Of a DNA stretch of 64,000 nt, positions 30,835-45,214 are shown piece after piece. Position 1 is the stretch's first letter. Each line of letters opens with the position of its first letter. The DNA comes from Climacteris rufus (lineage: Eukaryota > Chordata > Aves > Passeriformes > Climacteridae). The stretch lies in the NCBI GenBank assembly GCA_013398175.1, contig VZRZ01008247.1:158545-222544 (forward strand), written 5' to 3'. The notes beneath the pieces are model-generated. The model saw nothing but the letters and a program-made list of their open reading frames with translations, made no database searches and was not told where the DNA came from. Made by a program: the position numbers and the translations under genes.

Positions 30835-33146
30835 GGAACTTTCAATACTCCCATTTCAGAGCTAGATCAAGACCAGAAGAGCCAAGGTGTCCTCACTTTA
30901 GAGTTTCCCAAACTAGGACTAAGATAGATGTTAGAAAATGAGAAATAAGTGTGAATTCTAGTTCTGGAGGTAGCACAAGAAATCTGTACCACATTTCTGC
31001 ACACTCTGACATCCCTTAAGCAGTTCTGGAGCCTCCAAATAAAAGATGAAGATACTTCATCAAACCTTGTGTGACCACTGTGGCATTTGTTGCCCTCTCA
31101 CATCACATTTATGGGCATTTCCCAAATTTGGAGGAACAATGAGCATGTTTTAAGACTTCATTAAATCATAATCTAATCATAAATATCAAAAAGGAAGCTG
31201 CTTAAAATATTACTGCTGATGGGAAAATCTTTTTAAACAATCTCCAAAGGAAATTTTCTATTTTGGAGGCCATCTGTCCTTTCCTCCCTGTGCACTCTGG
31301 GGAAATATTAACCCATTGATAGATGTTTCCATTAAAACAAACACTAAGGAATTGGTGGGTAAATGGTCACAAGGGTTGCAGGCTGGCTCACTTATAATAT
31401 CAGCTGCACTTGGGACTTGTGCTAAAACACATGCATACAGAATTTATATCAGTTCCATAACAAGGAAAATGTAAAGTGTCTTGACTAGTCTAAAGTTACA
31501 TCAGATGACTTTGTACGTTCCTATTGAGAGCTTAACTGGTATGAGATGCATGTAAGCTCTTACAGGAGTCAAAAAAAATAAATTAGGTCAGTTTTCTTAT
31601 TCGGTAATTAAACTTCAGTTATGCTGACATTTCAAGAAGACTTAAGATCTTAATTTGCTATTCCTGATCTCTTTTTTTCTGAGAAGTGAGAAACTGTCAG
31701 GAAATCAATAGGACTCTCACATAACATTGTGAAGCATCAACTCAGAACCAGCCTTTCCAATAACAATCAGAAATGTTATTGATTAAAAGTTTAACGTAGT
31801 GAATATATAGCTACTGATTTTTCCATCTGTATTTTATGACAAAGTTTTCAATAGATGCTCTGCTTGTGGTTGTAAAAGTAACTACTGGAACTGAGGCAAT
31901 AAAATCTGTAATGCAATGCTAAATAACTACCTCAAAGAATCAAAGACAAAATAAGCTTCAATGACAATGTAAATATCCAAGTGCCAGTAAAATAATTTTC
32001 TGATCCACAGCTTTCTCTTGGTGAAACTTCAAGGACCTAAGGATGTGCATCACTGGCTCTGATTGGACTTAGGCAGATCTCTTAGCATTTGACTTACATC
32101 TTTATTGGAAATTGAGAATAATAAAATTATCTTTGTATGCCACTATGAAAATCAATCTCACAGAAGTACAACATAATAATAAAGTGGCATCATAAATCTC
32201 CAATTTATTTTCCATTTCTTTTCTAATTAATATTTTGGTCCTTTTTTATCATGTGTTTCCTGAAGGTGGCAGCAATATTCAGGAGTTGCATGAATGTCTG
32301 ACTTTTGAGCCTATTGACCTGTAATACACAATTTCTTTCAATGTAAAAGTATTTGTATTTATAGTTATTTATAATATATTAAAAACAATATTTGATGACA
32401 TTGATATTGTGGATGTACAACATCACCACAAAATATGAAGAAACTATGTTGACCTGGAGTGGTAGAATTGCTTATTCTTTTGTCTGGTAAAAACCCAGAA
32501 ACTAAAGGACTATTTCCAAAGTGTTAAATCTTTTTAATTAACCATTTACCATTGCTTGCTGTTAAAATTATCCATTTCATTGGCTTCAGTGAATCCTGTA
32601 TCATATGCGTTCTCTGAAGTGAACAGTTAGCTCATTTGTGGGCACTACATTAGCACTTCAAAACACTACAAATGTTATGTGTGATCACTGAAGGAAAATT
32701 ATAGCCTGTCTGTAGGGTTCCTTTCAGTTCCATTCCTCTATTTGATCTTAATCATTTAAAATCACTGCTAGAGCCACTCAGGCCAACTCTCCTGCAGCAT
32801 AGCAGGGTTTTAATTAAAAAAGGAACTTTAATACTTCTCCTTTTTCCTTAAATGCAGTGCACTGCATTATTGTAAAATGCTTTTACTGCTGAGGCAAGGC
32901 AGTTGCATTGACTTAGAAATAGGAAACAATTTAGAGATCTTTCCTCTCCTTTCATTTTGCTAGCAATTGCCTGGTCAGGCACTTGCAGATCCCAGCTGTA
33001 ATCTGACTGGAGGATCATGGAAACCCACAAAGACGTCTCTGCAGCAGGATTCTCCTCACCTTTATCTTTTCCTCCAGGGAAGAGGCTCCTCAGTAGAAGA
33101 GAGTCAATGACCTCCTGAGTCCAGCAGAGGACTGTGAAGATCATTA

Positions 33147-33540
33147 GGAGAGGAAAGGCCAGGGGAGCTGGGCCTGTTCAGCCGTGAGATGACTGAGAGG
33201 GGACTTCATCAATGTCTATCAGTATCTGAAGAGAGGCTGTCAAGAGGATGGAGCCAGGCTCTGCTCAATGGTGCTAAGCAGTAGGACGAGACAATAAGAA
33301 GAAACTGATGCACAAGAAGTACCACCTGAATATAAGGAAGAACTTCTTTACTGTGTGGGTGACCAAGCACTGGAACAGGTTGCCCAGAGAGGTTGTGGAA
33401 TCTCTCCCACTGGAGATGTTCAAAACCCATCTGAACACAATCCTGTGCCATGTGCTCTGAGATGACCTGCCTGAGTAGGGACGTTGGACTAGATGACTTT
33501 CAGTGTCCCTTCTAACCTTACCCATTCTGTAATTCTGTGA
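33147..33540 (+). mobile_element. CR1 LINE 3' fragment
   Basis: Contains GAGAGGGGACTTCATCAATG, CACTGGAACAGGTTGCCCAG and GTTGGACTAGATGAC, and ends ATTCTGTAATTCTGTGA. This is a diagnostic CR1 3' end with its octamer-like tail. Confidence 0.94.
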
Positions 33541-35778
33541 ATTTCATAGCTACCAATGGTCATGCTGCCAAAGGAAGTGCAAAACATAGGCAAAGGCTTC
33601 CTTGTGAGTCTTCACCAGTCCAAATGAACTCCCTTAACCTTCACATGCCTTCAGAACTGAATGTCTCATCTTGAGAGACAAGTAAGGAAGAAATTGCATT
33701 TAAAAAAAAACTCCCCTCCTAAACATGCAGGGAACACAAATGCTTCAATTTAAAATTATGCTGACAGAATTTATTACACTGTGCTCCTTAAGGAGTTTGC
33801 TCAGCAAACCTGGTGGCCTTTTAGTAGTTGTTTGTGAATATTCCTGTGCTTTAGAATTGTCTGTCTTTCTTCTTATCCTTATCAATGACTGTGCTACCTC
33901 TCACACCAGTACTTTGATATCCTGAAGTTGAATATTTTTATAATTGCTAGTTTATGTTCACCTTTAGTACACTATCACTGAAGTAGCTTCCTTCAGATTT
34001 CCTCCCAAGATCAGCATTAATTCCTGCACTTGTCACATTGACAGTTCAGAATTCATTCTTCAGCTCCTCTGAGCTGCTGATGTGGTACTCTGTTGAAGAC
34101 GTTGACTGCTGTTCCTTTTTGCCTTTCTCATTTCCGTTCCCTCTTAGATTTCCCTTAAATGTGTCACTGCTGTCACTTGCTTTATTACACCATTTGTACT
34201 ACAAAGCCTGCATAAGTGATTGTGTTGAGCCACCACAGCTTCTTTATCCTGTTTCCCATTTGTCTTCTGAAAATTGTATCCATCCAGATAAACTACAGCT
34301 CTCCTTAGCCAATGACTTATCCTGCTATAGTTCCAAATCCCAGTGTCAAACACAATACAATTTCCTTCCTGCATCATCAAGCAAGTGCTGTGTGTAATCT
34401 TAATATTTGCAGGGAGTCAAATACTAGAGACAATTGCTATGTAAGCTGTTGTTTTATATTCTCTTGTTAATATAAGTTATAGTCTGCTTGTAAGAGTCTC
34501 TTCTACAAGTACAGATGAATCTAGGCAGATGTGACGCACAGATAACTTTGTTCTGTTCATTTTTAGAATGTTGTAAAATGCTTCAAAAGTAAGCAAGTCG
34601 TGCTCTTTGCTGCCCGTTTGAAGCTGTACTCTTTGTAAGACAGGCTCAGGAAGACAGAATTTGGCCCATTCTTTACCATGCTTTATTCCTTTGTGTACTG
34701 TCAGCAACATGAACTGAGTGCTTTGTTTTTCAAATATTTTGTGTCCTAGCAAACTGTGACCTCCTCCTCAAAGTGGTGTTTTAAAGAAATAGTAAAAGCA
34801 TTGCTTGGTAACAACACTGTTTATTTAAATCCCAGGAAACACTTGGTTTTACTTTTTCTTTTATTTTACTTAGATAATGTCTGTAATCCTAACAGAATTT
34901 TACATCTGAGAAAAGTTTTTGGAGCTTGTCTGAACAAATACAGGGCCTGAAATAAAGAAAGATGAATGAAGAAAAACACCAGTCCTAAATGTCTTCATGC
35001 ACAAAATATGGTCTTTTAATAAAAACTTCTTATTTGAAGATTGTTGTATAACAGAATCCATCATGCAATGGGATCTTATTAGTAAGATGCAGATGTTCCT
35101 TAAGATAATTAATCTAATTTCTTTGGAGGAATAAAATAATATATGTTATAGTTTTACATTATCAAAGTCAATATGCCACCGTCATCTCTATACAATTCCT
35201 GTGACTTTAGTGTTGAGGATTAATGTGATGTAGTAAATCTGTAAATACATTTATCTGAAATGAATAATAATCTCTAAGTAACAAGAAGATTATTTAATAT
35301 TTTCACTGGTATTTTTTAGAGCCCTCATTATGTGAATAAAATTCCTATAGAGATCTGGTTTTATCAGACAAACTCCTTTCACTGAGGAATGAAGACACAT
35401 ACTTTATATCTTGATACACCTGCCCACTTACTGTTACAAATTTTGTAATGCATATTTTATCACACTAAATCATCAACCTCAAAACATATTGTCAAATAAA
35501 TAAAATATTAGTGACTTTATTTTTGTGAAATAAAAAAAAATTGTTATGAAAACCATGTGGCCTGCAGCAAAATAAAGAAATCTATCCATAGAGCAGTCAT
35601 AACAGAAATAATTATAGTGCTCTGTCAATGTTTTAGAATGAAAAAGTGCAAAGTTACATTCAGTTTGACAGTTCTTGCCTCTGCCCATCAGAACTTTAAA
35701 TGGTTTGACATAAAAGTTCTGAATTTTAATATCTATCTTTAATCTCAGAAGAAAATTGAACAGTCAGCAAAAATTCAC
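33541..35778. other. Intergenic, nothing recognised
   Basis: AT-rich sequence. The 119-codon open frame at 34038-34397 resembles no family and looks like chance. Confidence 0.6.
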
Positions 35779-36588
35779 AAATCACAGAATCATTTAGGTT
35801 AGAAAAGACTTCTAAGACCATCAGGTCCAACCGCTGACCCATAACCACCTTGGCAACTAGACCACGGCACTAAGTGCCATGTTCAGTTGTTTCTTGAACA
35901 CCTCCAGGGATGGCGACTCCATCATGTTCCTGGGCAGTACATTCCAATGTTTAACAACCCTTCCCATAAAGAAATTCCTTCTAATGTCCAACCTAAACTT
36001 CCCCTGATGCAGCTTGATGCTATGTCCTCTTGTTCAATCACTGTTACCTGGGAGAAAAGACTGCCCCCCACCTGGCTACAGCCTCCTTTCAAGGAGTTGT
36101 AGAGAGTGATAAGGTCTCTCCCAAGCCTCCTTTTGAACAGGCTAAACAATCCCAGCTCCCTCAGACACTCCACATAGGACTTACTCTCTAAACCAGCTCC
36201 ATTGCCCTTCTCTGAACATGCTCCAGCACCTCAATATCGTTCCTGAATTAAGGGGCCCAGAAATGAAAACAGTACTCAAGGTGCAGCCTCAGCAGTGCTG
36301 AGCACAGGGGGACAATCACTTCCCTGGTCCTTCTGGCCACACTATTTCTGATACAGGCCAGGGTGCCATTGGCTTTCTTGGCCACCTAGGCACACTGCTG
36401 GCTCATGCCCAGCTGCTGTTAACCCACACCCCTACATCCTTTTCTGCCCGGAAATTTTCCAGCCACTCTGTCCCCAGCCTGTAGCACTGGGTTGTTGGGC
36501 AAGGGCATAACCTGGCACTCAGCCTGCTTGAACCTCAGACAATTGTCCTTGGCGCATCAATCCAGCCTGTCCAGATCCCTCCTCTTTT
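35779..36588 (-). mobile_element. Long CR1 LINE 3' fragment (about 0.8 kb)
   Basis: Begins in reverse orientation with ATCACAGAATCATTTAGGTT and runs through typical CR1 blocks: GGCACTAAGTGCCATGTTCA, CTCCAGCACCTCAATATC, GGTGCAGCCTCAGCAGTGCT and CCAGCCTGTCCAGATCCCTC. This is the longest CR1 piece in the window. Confidence 0.95.
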
Positions 36589-38067
36589 CTTCAGCTCAGA
36601 AAATTCATCTTTTCAATTCTTTTTTTTTAAGGAACCATTTCCTCCAACCAACCAAGCAATTGTACTTTTGGCTTTCTGGGGCAGCTGCCAGAACAAACAC
36701 ACACTGAGTCCCTGTTCTCCTGAGGCAGAAGTTTATTTGGATCCGCAAGGTGGGACTCAAGTCCCTTGATTCAGAAGGTATCTTTTGTCCAGACTTGTGA
36801 ATTTTCTTGTTTACTACATGAGACCTATAGTGTGCAAGTCAGTGCTGCTGAGGGGGACAGAGCTGTGACTGTGGATTGGGAGTTGTCAGCTCTTGAAGTT
36901 GGGGGTTGGAACTTCATAACCCAACTTTCAAAGCAAATGGGGAAATATTCTGTTTTGATAAGGCTGAGTGTAATCCTCATCCCTTTCTCATCTGTCAAAT
37001 GGGTTTGTGAACGTGTAGTGATTTGATTGGAGACTGAATATTCTGCTTGGAATCCTTGGAGCACTCCTGCAGCATGCAAGTATGCTAATAATGTGATAAC
37101 TACTGTTTTAAAGTCTGTTTCGCTTTTGGTGCACTCTTTTTTGCCTAACTGAGGTTCCTGGGCTTGCACTGTAGAGTAATACAGTAGCTGGAGGAAAGAA
37201 TTCATGTGGATGCAGACTCTATGCTGCTGTATGTTGATTAACTTGATTTATATTCATGGATCTAACTTCAATCACACCGGTGGAGGATTCAACCCCGCTT
37301 TTATGGAGGATATACTCACAGGTGAATAGTTCTTGGCAAAGTTCTCAAAAAACTTTAAAAATGTATCCCTGCTTAGTTTTTAGCATAATTTTGCTAGATA
37401 CTCTGATGCTTTATAGTGCTTATAGCATTAAATAATTGTAATGCTGTTGTGTTTCATACTCTTTATTTTATTGCTTATGCACCATATGGTATTGATGTGT
37501 AATATATTACATATAAATCAATACAATAAATATAGTATTACAAAACAGAGTTGCTCGATTTTTTATTATAGGTAGGTTACCTACTGTGATGAAAATAATA
37601 CAAAAATATAGGGAAATTATTATTCCCTTTCTTCCTAGTTTTTATTCAGGAAATAACCTGTGGTAAATTAGATGCAATTCCATGAAATTTTATGGAAGCA
37701 TAGATCTTGGTATAAAACAGTAAATAAGCTCTGCTAGAATTTTATGGTTTTTACACTTGTCTTTTAAAATTATATTTGTAATACTTTGCCTCAGAGGTTG
37801 CTTGAAGATCACTCCTGAGGGGTATTGCACATTCTCAATGGTTTCTGAAGGTAATGGATGCCAAGAATCTCACTTTGCAGAACAGAACCATTTATTCTTT
37901 CTCTTATTTACCCCATGCAAGTTTTGGTTTTTGTTTTTTGTTTGCTGGGTTTTTTTTCATTTTAACTGGACACCCCAATTCCTATTCATCAAAGACTGAA
38001 TACTTAGCTAAGAGGATAAATTCAGAGACTAAATAAATTTATGTTCTGATTAGGTGCTTTAGATTAG
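36589..38067. other. Intergenic, possible unidentified repeat at its start
   Basis: The first 150 bp (GAGGCAGAAGTTTATTTGGA and neighbours) have the feel of an LTR end, but I cannot place them in a family. The remainder is plain AT-rich sequence. Confidence 0.4.
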
Positions 38068-38275
38068 CTATGAGGAAGAAACTCTTCACTGGGAAAGTGG
38101 TGAGGCACTGGCACAGATTGTGCCATTCCCGGAAGTGCACAAGGCCATATTGCATAGGTCTTTGAGAAACCTGGTCTAGTGGAAAATGTCTCTGCCCATG
38201 GCAGAGGCACTGGAACTCCATGATCTTCAAGGTCTCTTCCAAACCAAACCATTCAGTCATTCTATGATATGATCC
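38068..38275 (+). mobile_element. CR1 LINE 3' fragment, diverged
   Basis: Contains GAGGAAGAAACTCTTCACTG and GGTGAGGCACTGGCACAGAT, and ends CATTCTATGATATGATCCTA. About 200 bp and noticeably diverged. Confidence 0.85.
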
Positions 38276-41200
38276 TAAGTTTCGTGAGATGAGTTGTCCT
38301 CTGCAGAAATATACTGCATGGCTCTCATTTTGTTGACTTAATTCCAGAATGGGACCTGAGAGCCAAAAGGAACCATTGAAATAGCATTTTTTAGGCAAAC
38401 CCTCCTCTCTCAGCTCTCCTTATTTTGATCTCCACAGGGAAGGGAAGAAAGTCATTCCTTTCCCAAAGGAATTGCAAATTCCTGAAAATCTTACATAGGG
38501 ATGAAGTTTGACTATAGCGTTGTGGTTAAGTACTGATGTGGGAGTGCTGGTACTTTTATTTTTATTAAGTCCAGTAACTGTTTAATATAAAATGGATCAT
38601 CAGTCCTGATGGTAGACACAGTCCTACTCAGGTGTTCTACTGTCTCTACAGAGACAAGCTCCCCACTGTTGGCTTGTCCTCCCTCTTTTGCAAACCCTGA
38701 CCTCCTTCACAACAGAAGAGGAAAGTCCTGCTCAGCCTAGCCTACTTCTCACCCACTATAAAACTCTTCTAGGAGCAGGGTTGGTTTGAGTTCCCAGTTT
38801 CTTGGGCTGAACTAGATAGTGTCAGTGAGCACTGTGAGACTGAAGCGTAAAGAGGTATGCAGGCATTGGGGTCTTCAGAACCAAAGAGGCTGCACCCTAA
38901 ATTTCAGTTTGGGGTATAAAGTTTACCAAATTCTGTTTATATCAGAGTCCCCTCTGAATCTGATCCTAAATGTTTTCCGATTTCACATGTACTTTTTTTT
39001 CTAGGTCAATGAGAGTTCTTATAACAATTTCTGATAACTAGGATAATGTAATAAGGATAGGATGTAGAAGATGTTTGTATTCTATATAAACATCAGGCTC
39101 TTTTTCAAAATGTCACTTATTTTGTATAAATGTAAGACTTTTTATCAGACAGATGTTATAGCAAATGAAAACCTGCATGGGGTACAGAAGGAAATGAAAA
39201 GCAATCTGGATCAAACATACAAATAACCGCTTATATGTGCTGTGTTTTAGAAGTTTTATCTGAAAGAGAGGCAGCATGTAGAAAACTTTCAGTCAGCCTT
39301 TTACATCATCTGTCTGTCAAAGGTGATTTGTGTTTTATTAGTTAGTTGAACCTGTTACCTCCCAACACTACATATTGTTTGTATCAGAGCACCAAAGCCT
39401 TGGTTCATAATACATTATGAAGATTAATTTGTCCTGAATAATTTTTCCAGTGTGAATAAAACAAACTTTGTCTTAACACTGTTGTGATTTTACAGCAAAA
39501 CAAGACCAGTGGAGGTACTTCGCTTCCATCATTCTGCTCTTCAGTTTTACACTAGTGTAGTGCAACTGTCAGAAAGAAATCACACCTATCCACCCTAGCA
39601 TTAGTGAGCCAGTCATTCTTGGTACTATAAAAGAATGTGGTGCAGGTGCCATGGAAGGAGGGCCCAGGCCAGGCTCAGGCTCTCTGAAATCATTACTAGG
39701 CATACTGCTGCAACTGTCCCCCCTCTGGAACTTTAAACGGAGACTCTACAGACGCTCATTGGGAACAAGTGAAGCTGTTCAAGTGCTGATTATTCTGGCA
39801 GAGCCTGAGAAAATTAGCTAATAATTAGGTATGAAATTAATGTACACCTTCTGTTTTCCGTAGTAGTTTTACCATGCTGTTAATTTGCTTTTGCACCACC
39901 AAGGGACAAAATACATTTAAAGAACATATGTGGGAATGAGCTAAAAGTCTCCCCAGGCATACCTTGTTAAATTTGTTATCTAAATTTTAGTATTGTATAG
40001 AGCTTTGTCTGAAATCTTTAAAATGTCTCAATCCTTAAATCCTAACTATTTATAGTGCCTGTTTCAGCAAGATTTCATTGGCTGATGAGAAAGATGAAAT
40101 GTTGCTTTAGTGTTCTGTTACATTATGCTAGATAGATACATAGTTTATTATTGCCTTATCCTGTATGTCTGCATTTCAAAAGTGATGTTTGGGGGTGTTT
40201 ATATAGGATATACTATCTGAAAATGGTTTGAGATGATGTTAGGCCGCAGTATGGTGTATCATGTAACAATGTGCTCTTGGGGGGATTTATATATTTCTGT
40301 ATGTTCAGCAGGATGTTTTACTCAAAGGGAGTGTTTTGTGATTTTTTACTATGAGAAAAACATAAATGAAGTCAAGTAGACCTGAAAGCCTCTATATGAG
40401 CATGTAATTATACACTGCACCAAAATGCAGAATGAGCATTATAGATGTTCCGGTGACATTATAGCCTTAGCTGTCACCTGCAATACAGATTTTGGAAATC
40501 TGTATTGATGAAGGATAAAGTTTCAATCTCTGCTCCTCTTAAAAGGTGATGTTAGTGACTTTTTGCTCTAACAGGCCATCTTTGGGCCTTTCACTATGTG
40601 TAAGAGTAGTTATGCCAAATCTTTGTGTCACTGCTCATCCTGTTTACTCAGACTGTAAGTTTTGTTTTCTGTAGTCTCTCTGACGTTTTTGACTGCTCCA
40701 GGTTACTGGACAGGGATGAAAATATCTGTAGTACAAGGGAAATCATGTAAGTATGGAAACTTCCAGGAGAGTAGGTAGAAGCAATCTCTTAAGAAGTTTG
40801 AGGCACACGTTGCTGTAGCATACATGGCAAATAAGAAGACAAAAGGTTATTTCCCCTTTTTTATAACAGAAGAGAGTGGGAAATCCTTCTTTCATTAGCT
40901 GAAGAATGTCCACAGTCCCCTTCCCAGTCTTGTCTCATCTTGAATGTACTTGACCTGTACAGAAGTTCAGCAAGTCTTTAAGCGATTGCTTTGTTACTTG
41001 TTTTGAATTTGGTGCAATTCAGGTGTCTCACTTCAGTTTCAGGTAAGAGTACCATTTTGGTCAAGTAGGAACATCAAAAGATGACATAGCTGTTGACAGT
41101 CTTTGAAATAGCTCCTTTATAATGTAGGCAATTTCCCAAAATGTTCTTAATGCATATATTAAGCAAACAATCTGAACAAAATTGAACTAACCCATCATGC

Positions 41201-44170
41201 TCAGGTTAGTCTTCTTGCCAGCATGTTAGCGGAGGGAATTTTGTGGTCTCCAAGGCTCTTTATTTTAGTGATATACCAAAAGGTAACACTTTCTTTTCTT
41301 TGGATGCATTTACCATCAAAAAATCTAGGAATAATCTGAAAAGTAAATAGTTAGTCTACTTGTAAACTCTGGTAGGAGTATATGCCAACATTAAGGTTTA
41401 CAAAGGAGAGTATTTGCATATAAATCCAAAGAACAGTTTACGTAAAGATTTTTTAAAGGCTGATACATCAAAAAACAGTTACAAAAATATATTAGGATTA
41501 AATAAAATCTAAATGTTATGGCTGGACTTAAGTGGTTTGATTATACTTTTAAATATCTGGCATTGAGTTTCCATAGTCCCAATAAACTGATCTTTTATTT
41601 CTTCAAAAGATTGTTTCTACTGTTTATCTGATTTGAATAAATATTAGTGCTTGGACTGGGGAGAGGGAGGCAAAACCCTTCCACTGTCACTGGTGTCACT
41701 GGTGGTGAAAGCCCGGAGAAGCACCTGTCATCTGGACCATGGCACATCGCTGGGTGGGGATCTGTGGTCTCCGTGATAGTGAGAGCTGGTCTGATTGCCA
41801 TCTCCCAGACAGAAAAATTTTAAAGGCTCTCTTAGTGCAGTCTTAGGGTAAAATATTGTTAATGCAAGCTTATTGTTATTATGGATTTCACCAGTTTTCT
41901 AATGTGGGCGTTCTGTTTTTCCCCATTGTTGCCCTGACTTCTGCAGTTCTGGATGTTATCATTCTTTTGTGTTGTTACTGTGACATCCCATCTCTCATAA
42001 TCTTTGAAGGCCACCCATTCTGCTTCATGCACTCTAGTGGAATCTCCTGAATAACAGAGGACCATTTTTACCATGCCCATAGCTATTCATCTTTTCTGAC
42101 TATCTGTCTTTCCCATTAACCACAAAGCATTTTTCTGAGCTGAAACCTTCTCTCCAGTGTTGACTTATGAATGCAAGAAACTGCATTTCATACATGTGTG
42201 ATTTGCATTCTTTTTTCTTCTCAGAATTGTCATGCTGACTTCTTCTTGCCACCAAAGCAAAAGCTTTTCTCTTTGTCTCCTTTGCTATTTTGCTTTCAGT
42301 TTCACTTGAATTTGCAATAGGAATAGGAAAGTGAGAGAGGTACTTGGAGCTCTTGGCGGGGTTCTTATCAGAGCTCCATGAAAGAATTGCCAACTGTGTT
42401 TTTCATTTCCCTCTGCTGCACCAGGTTCTTCTTCCTCCTTCTTCTTTGACTCAGATTACTATGATTATCCCTCTTCCCTTCCCTATCTGCTCTCCACATT
42501 GTATATAGCCTCAGAGTTGCCGTCTCCTTTTTCACTCTTTCCCCTTGTTAGGCATAGCAAGGTCAGGACCTTGTCCTCTGGGCTTTCTTGAACTTTGGGT
42601 GCTAGCCATAAGTTCATTTCACTACAGCAGAATGTCAGAGTCTATTTAAATCAGTGGAAAGAGTCCAGTAATTTCAGAGAGGTTTGGATACCGGCCGTGA
42701 GACCACAGTTGCGTTGGTCAGAATTTCTTTCTGTAGCAACCTTATCCAGGAAGCCAGAGGAATGCCATGGCTCACCCTCATTCTCCAAAGCCCTTGCTCA
42801 CTATTATAATCAGCAGTAACTACAGCAACAGTGAGAAAGAAACTCTTTCTTGACTTGTTTCTTGAACTATTTGAAATATAATTACTTTTTCAGTTATTGC
42901 AATAGTATGAATTTTTGCTCTCTTTCCAAAAAAATCCCTTTTTTTTTCTCATAAGGAAGTGGCCAACTGATTCATACAACCATCTGCACTTTTACAATGA
43001 TGCCTCATGTACCAAATATTCCCAGGATATGCAATTTTCTTAATTTTTCATAAAGAAAACAAGAAAATGGTTATTCTTACTTTTTACTGATACTTTCCCA
43101 ATTGTTTCTGGCATTAGTTTATCCATATCATATTGAGGTTAACATTTTTAAAGAAATATCTGTGACTAGTCACATTGCCCTTCAGTCAACCCCTTGCTAA
43201 TTTTGGGGTATTCAGCACTTTTAATTGTACCTTATAATTAATCCCAACATTCTGACATTTCTGTTACTCTTCACTGAACTTCTTAATTTAGTAATGTTTT
43301 TCTGCTTCTTGAAAGTAATTTAAAAATTCTCAACCTATTAGCCAAATTGTCCTATTCAAATTTCAATATTTGACAGGTAAACTCGTTTAACAAGGCAGGC
43401 ATGATGTATTATTACTTTTAATGAACTGTTGAAGAAATTACTTCACAAATCTTGAAGCTCCAAATTTTCTTCCTGGCACATATCTCCTTACTATGCACAC
43501 CTGAGTACTCATGAGTACTTGGCTTAAGTTACACAAGATTTTTCCTCAGTAATTTTTTTTTTTTTGCCTATTACTTCTGACCTCAAGATGCAGTTTTTCC
43601 AGCCTTTAAGACTAAATCAGAATATCCTCTGGAGTCTTTTATTTTTTTTCTGATAACTAGAATTTCATGTGTTTTTAAATCCTTGGTGTTTATGTGCTGG
43701 ATCTGTGCTTTAAATTTATGTCAAATGAAGACAGTACAAAATCTCAACTGTAGAATTTTTTCCTACTTTATCCCTGTCAACTTAGATGTTCAAAGTAATT
43801 TAGTTTATTAAAAAATAATCAGCATGATCCTTCATCAATGAAAAAATAGGTCACTGCAACATTCATAGTTTTGCTATTTTAGACAGCCAGAAGTCATACA
43901 GTCAAAGAATGGTAGTGTGAGGCAGATAAACCATTTGTTCAGTGCTGACTATGAATTGGAGCAACAACAGAAGAAAATCATTCATGCCAAAATCAAATCT
44001 TCAAATAATTTATCAAATCTGATTTAGAGTCCAAGAGAATTGTTAAGAGGATGAGACAAAGGAGAGAATAAAACATTTTGATGAGGTCTCTGATGTTATC
44101 TTGTTCAGGCAAGCAAATTGTAAATTGTCGCATCTGTTTCTCAGTTTCAGGCTTGGATGAAATTCCTGCA
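38276..44170. other. Intergenic, about 5.9 kb with nothing recognised
   Basis: No coding gene, RNA gene or obvious transposon. Long AT-rich stretches with few repeats; it may contain conserved regulatory DNA, which cannot be judged from one sequence. Confidence 0.6.
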
Positions 44171-44300
44171 TTAAAAACAAAAAACAAACCAACAAAAAAC
44201 CTCAACAAAACAAAACATCCCCCCCNNNNNNNNNNNNNNNNNNNNNNNNNNNNNNNNNNNNNNAAAAAAAAAAAAAAGAAAAACCAACCAACCATCCCAA
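44171..44300. repeat. A/C-rich low-complexity tract containing an assembly gap
   Basis: AAAACAAAAAACAAACC-type sequence, then a C run, 38 N (44226-44263), then an A run and CCAACCAACCA. Low complexity probably caused the gap. Confidence 0.85.
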
Positions 44301-44365
44301 AAACTCCAACAAAAATAAAACAATCTATAATACATGTCCAAGTGCTAACAAAAAATAGTAAATTG

Positions 44366-44546
44366 AGTCATAGAATATGGAAAACACAGGAAGTTCATCT
44401 GGTTCAAACTTTCACGTGAAAAGGAGCCCTATTGACATTATCTAGCACCCTGTCCAGTGATATCTTGAAAACCTGCAGTGGTGGAGACTACCACATCCCT
44501 GGGAGATTGTTCCGATGACTGTTTTTTTCTCATTGTGAAAAAATTC
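44366..44546 (-). mobile_element. CR1 LINE fragment, 3' half of a split element
   Basis: Begins TGAGTCATAGAATATGG and contains ACCCTGTCCAGTGATATC and CACATCCCTGGGAGATTG. It continues across the LTR insertion into 45215-45480. Confidence 0.85.
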
Positions 44547-44552
44547 TTATAT

Positions 44553-45208
44553 TGTGGCAGTGTGCATGGCTAAAGCCACAGCAAGCAAGCCTCAACGGTG
44601 GTGGAAGGGAGCTCAGCACACTGCCCTCTGAGGCAGCTACTCTGGTTAGGGTGACACTGTTACCCATTCCATCATTCCTTTCAGTTGCTGTTTATGGTTA
44701 CGCAGTTATGTAATGTTCTGTATTTGGTTATGCTCCAAAAAGTTCTTGTCTCCTCGGTTACCCATTGGTTGTATTGTAATTTCTGTTCCCCTATTTAGCT
44801 GTATTCCCTCTCCCTTTCCCTATATAAACCCCTGTCAGTCGGTGAGCTGGGTTCTTTGTTCCGGACCCTTCATCTCACCTGGACCCTCATTCCTGCTCCT
44901 GCTCCCGGACCCTTCCCTGGACCCTCTCCTGCTGCCCTACCCTAATTAAGAGCTGAAAATACCGAACAAAGGCCCCTCCTTGGTCTTTGTTCTCGCCGTC
45001 CCGCTGAAGACCACCGGGCTCTGGGCAATCCTACTCAGCAGAGGAACCGGCACTGTCCAGCCAGGCACGGCTGGAACCCTGCTCGGGGGAGAAGCGCTGC
45101 AGCTTGGCAGCCAGCCCCCGTGCCACCAGGGAAAGCCAGTGCAGGATGCCGTGCACCCTCGGGTCTGTCCCCAGCCCTCGGCAGAGCGCGGACTGCAGCG
45201 CGGATACA
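44553..45208 (+). mobile_element. Solo LTR inserted in a CR1
   Basis: A 656-bp element starting TGTGGCAGTGTGCATGGC and ending GCGCGGATACA. Perfect 6-bp target duplications ttatat flank it at 44547-44552 and 45209-45214. A TATATAAA box lies at 44821-44828. The second half is GC-rich. A 6-bp duplication fits a class II (ERVK-like) retrovirus; I infer that class. I judged the + orientation from the TATA box position. Confidence 0.88.
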
Positions 45209-45214
45209 TTATAT

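Larger units (their letters stand above)
28421..33146. other. Intergenic, upstream of TBC1D32
   Basis: No gene, RNA gene or clear transposon recognised. It holds a 32-bp tandem duplication (28841-28901) and an A-rich CCAAA microsatellite (30778-30834). Confidence 0.7.

Noticed and set aside
34038..34397. 119-codon open frame
   Set aside because: No family resemblance, no promoter context, and within the size expected by chance.
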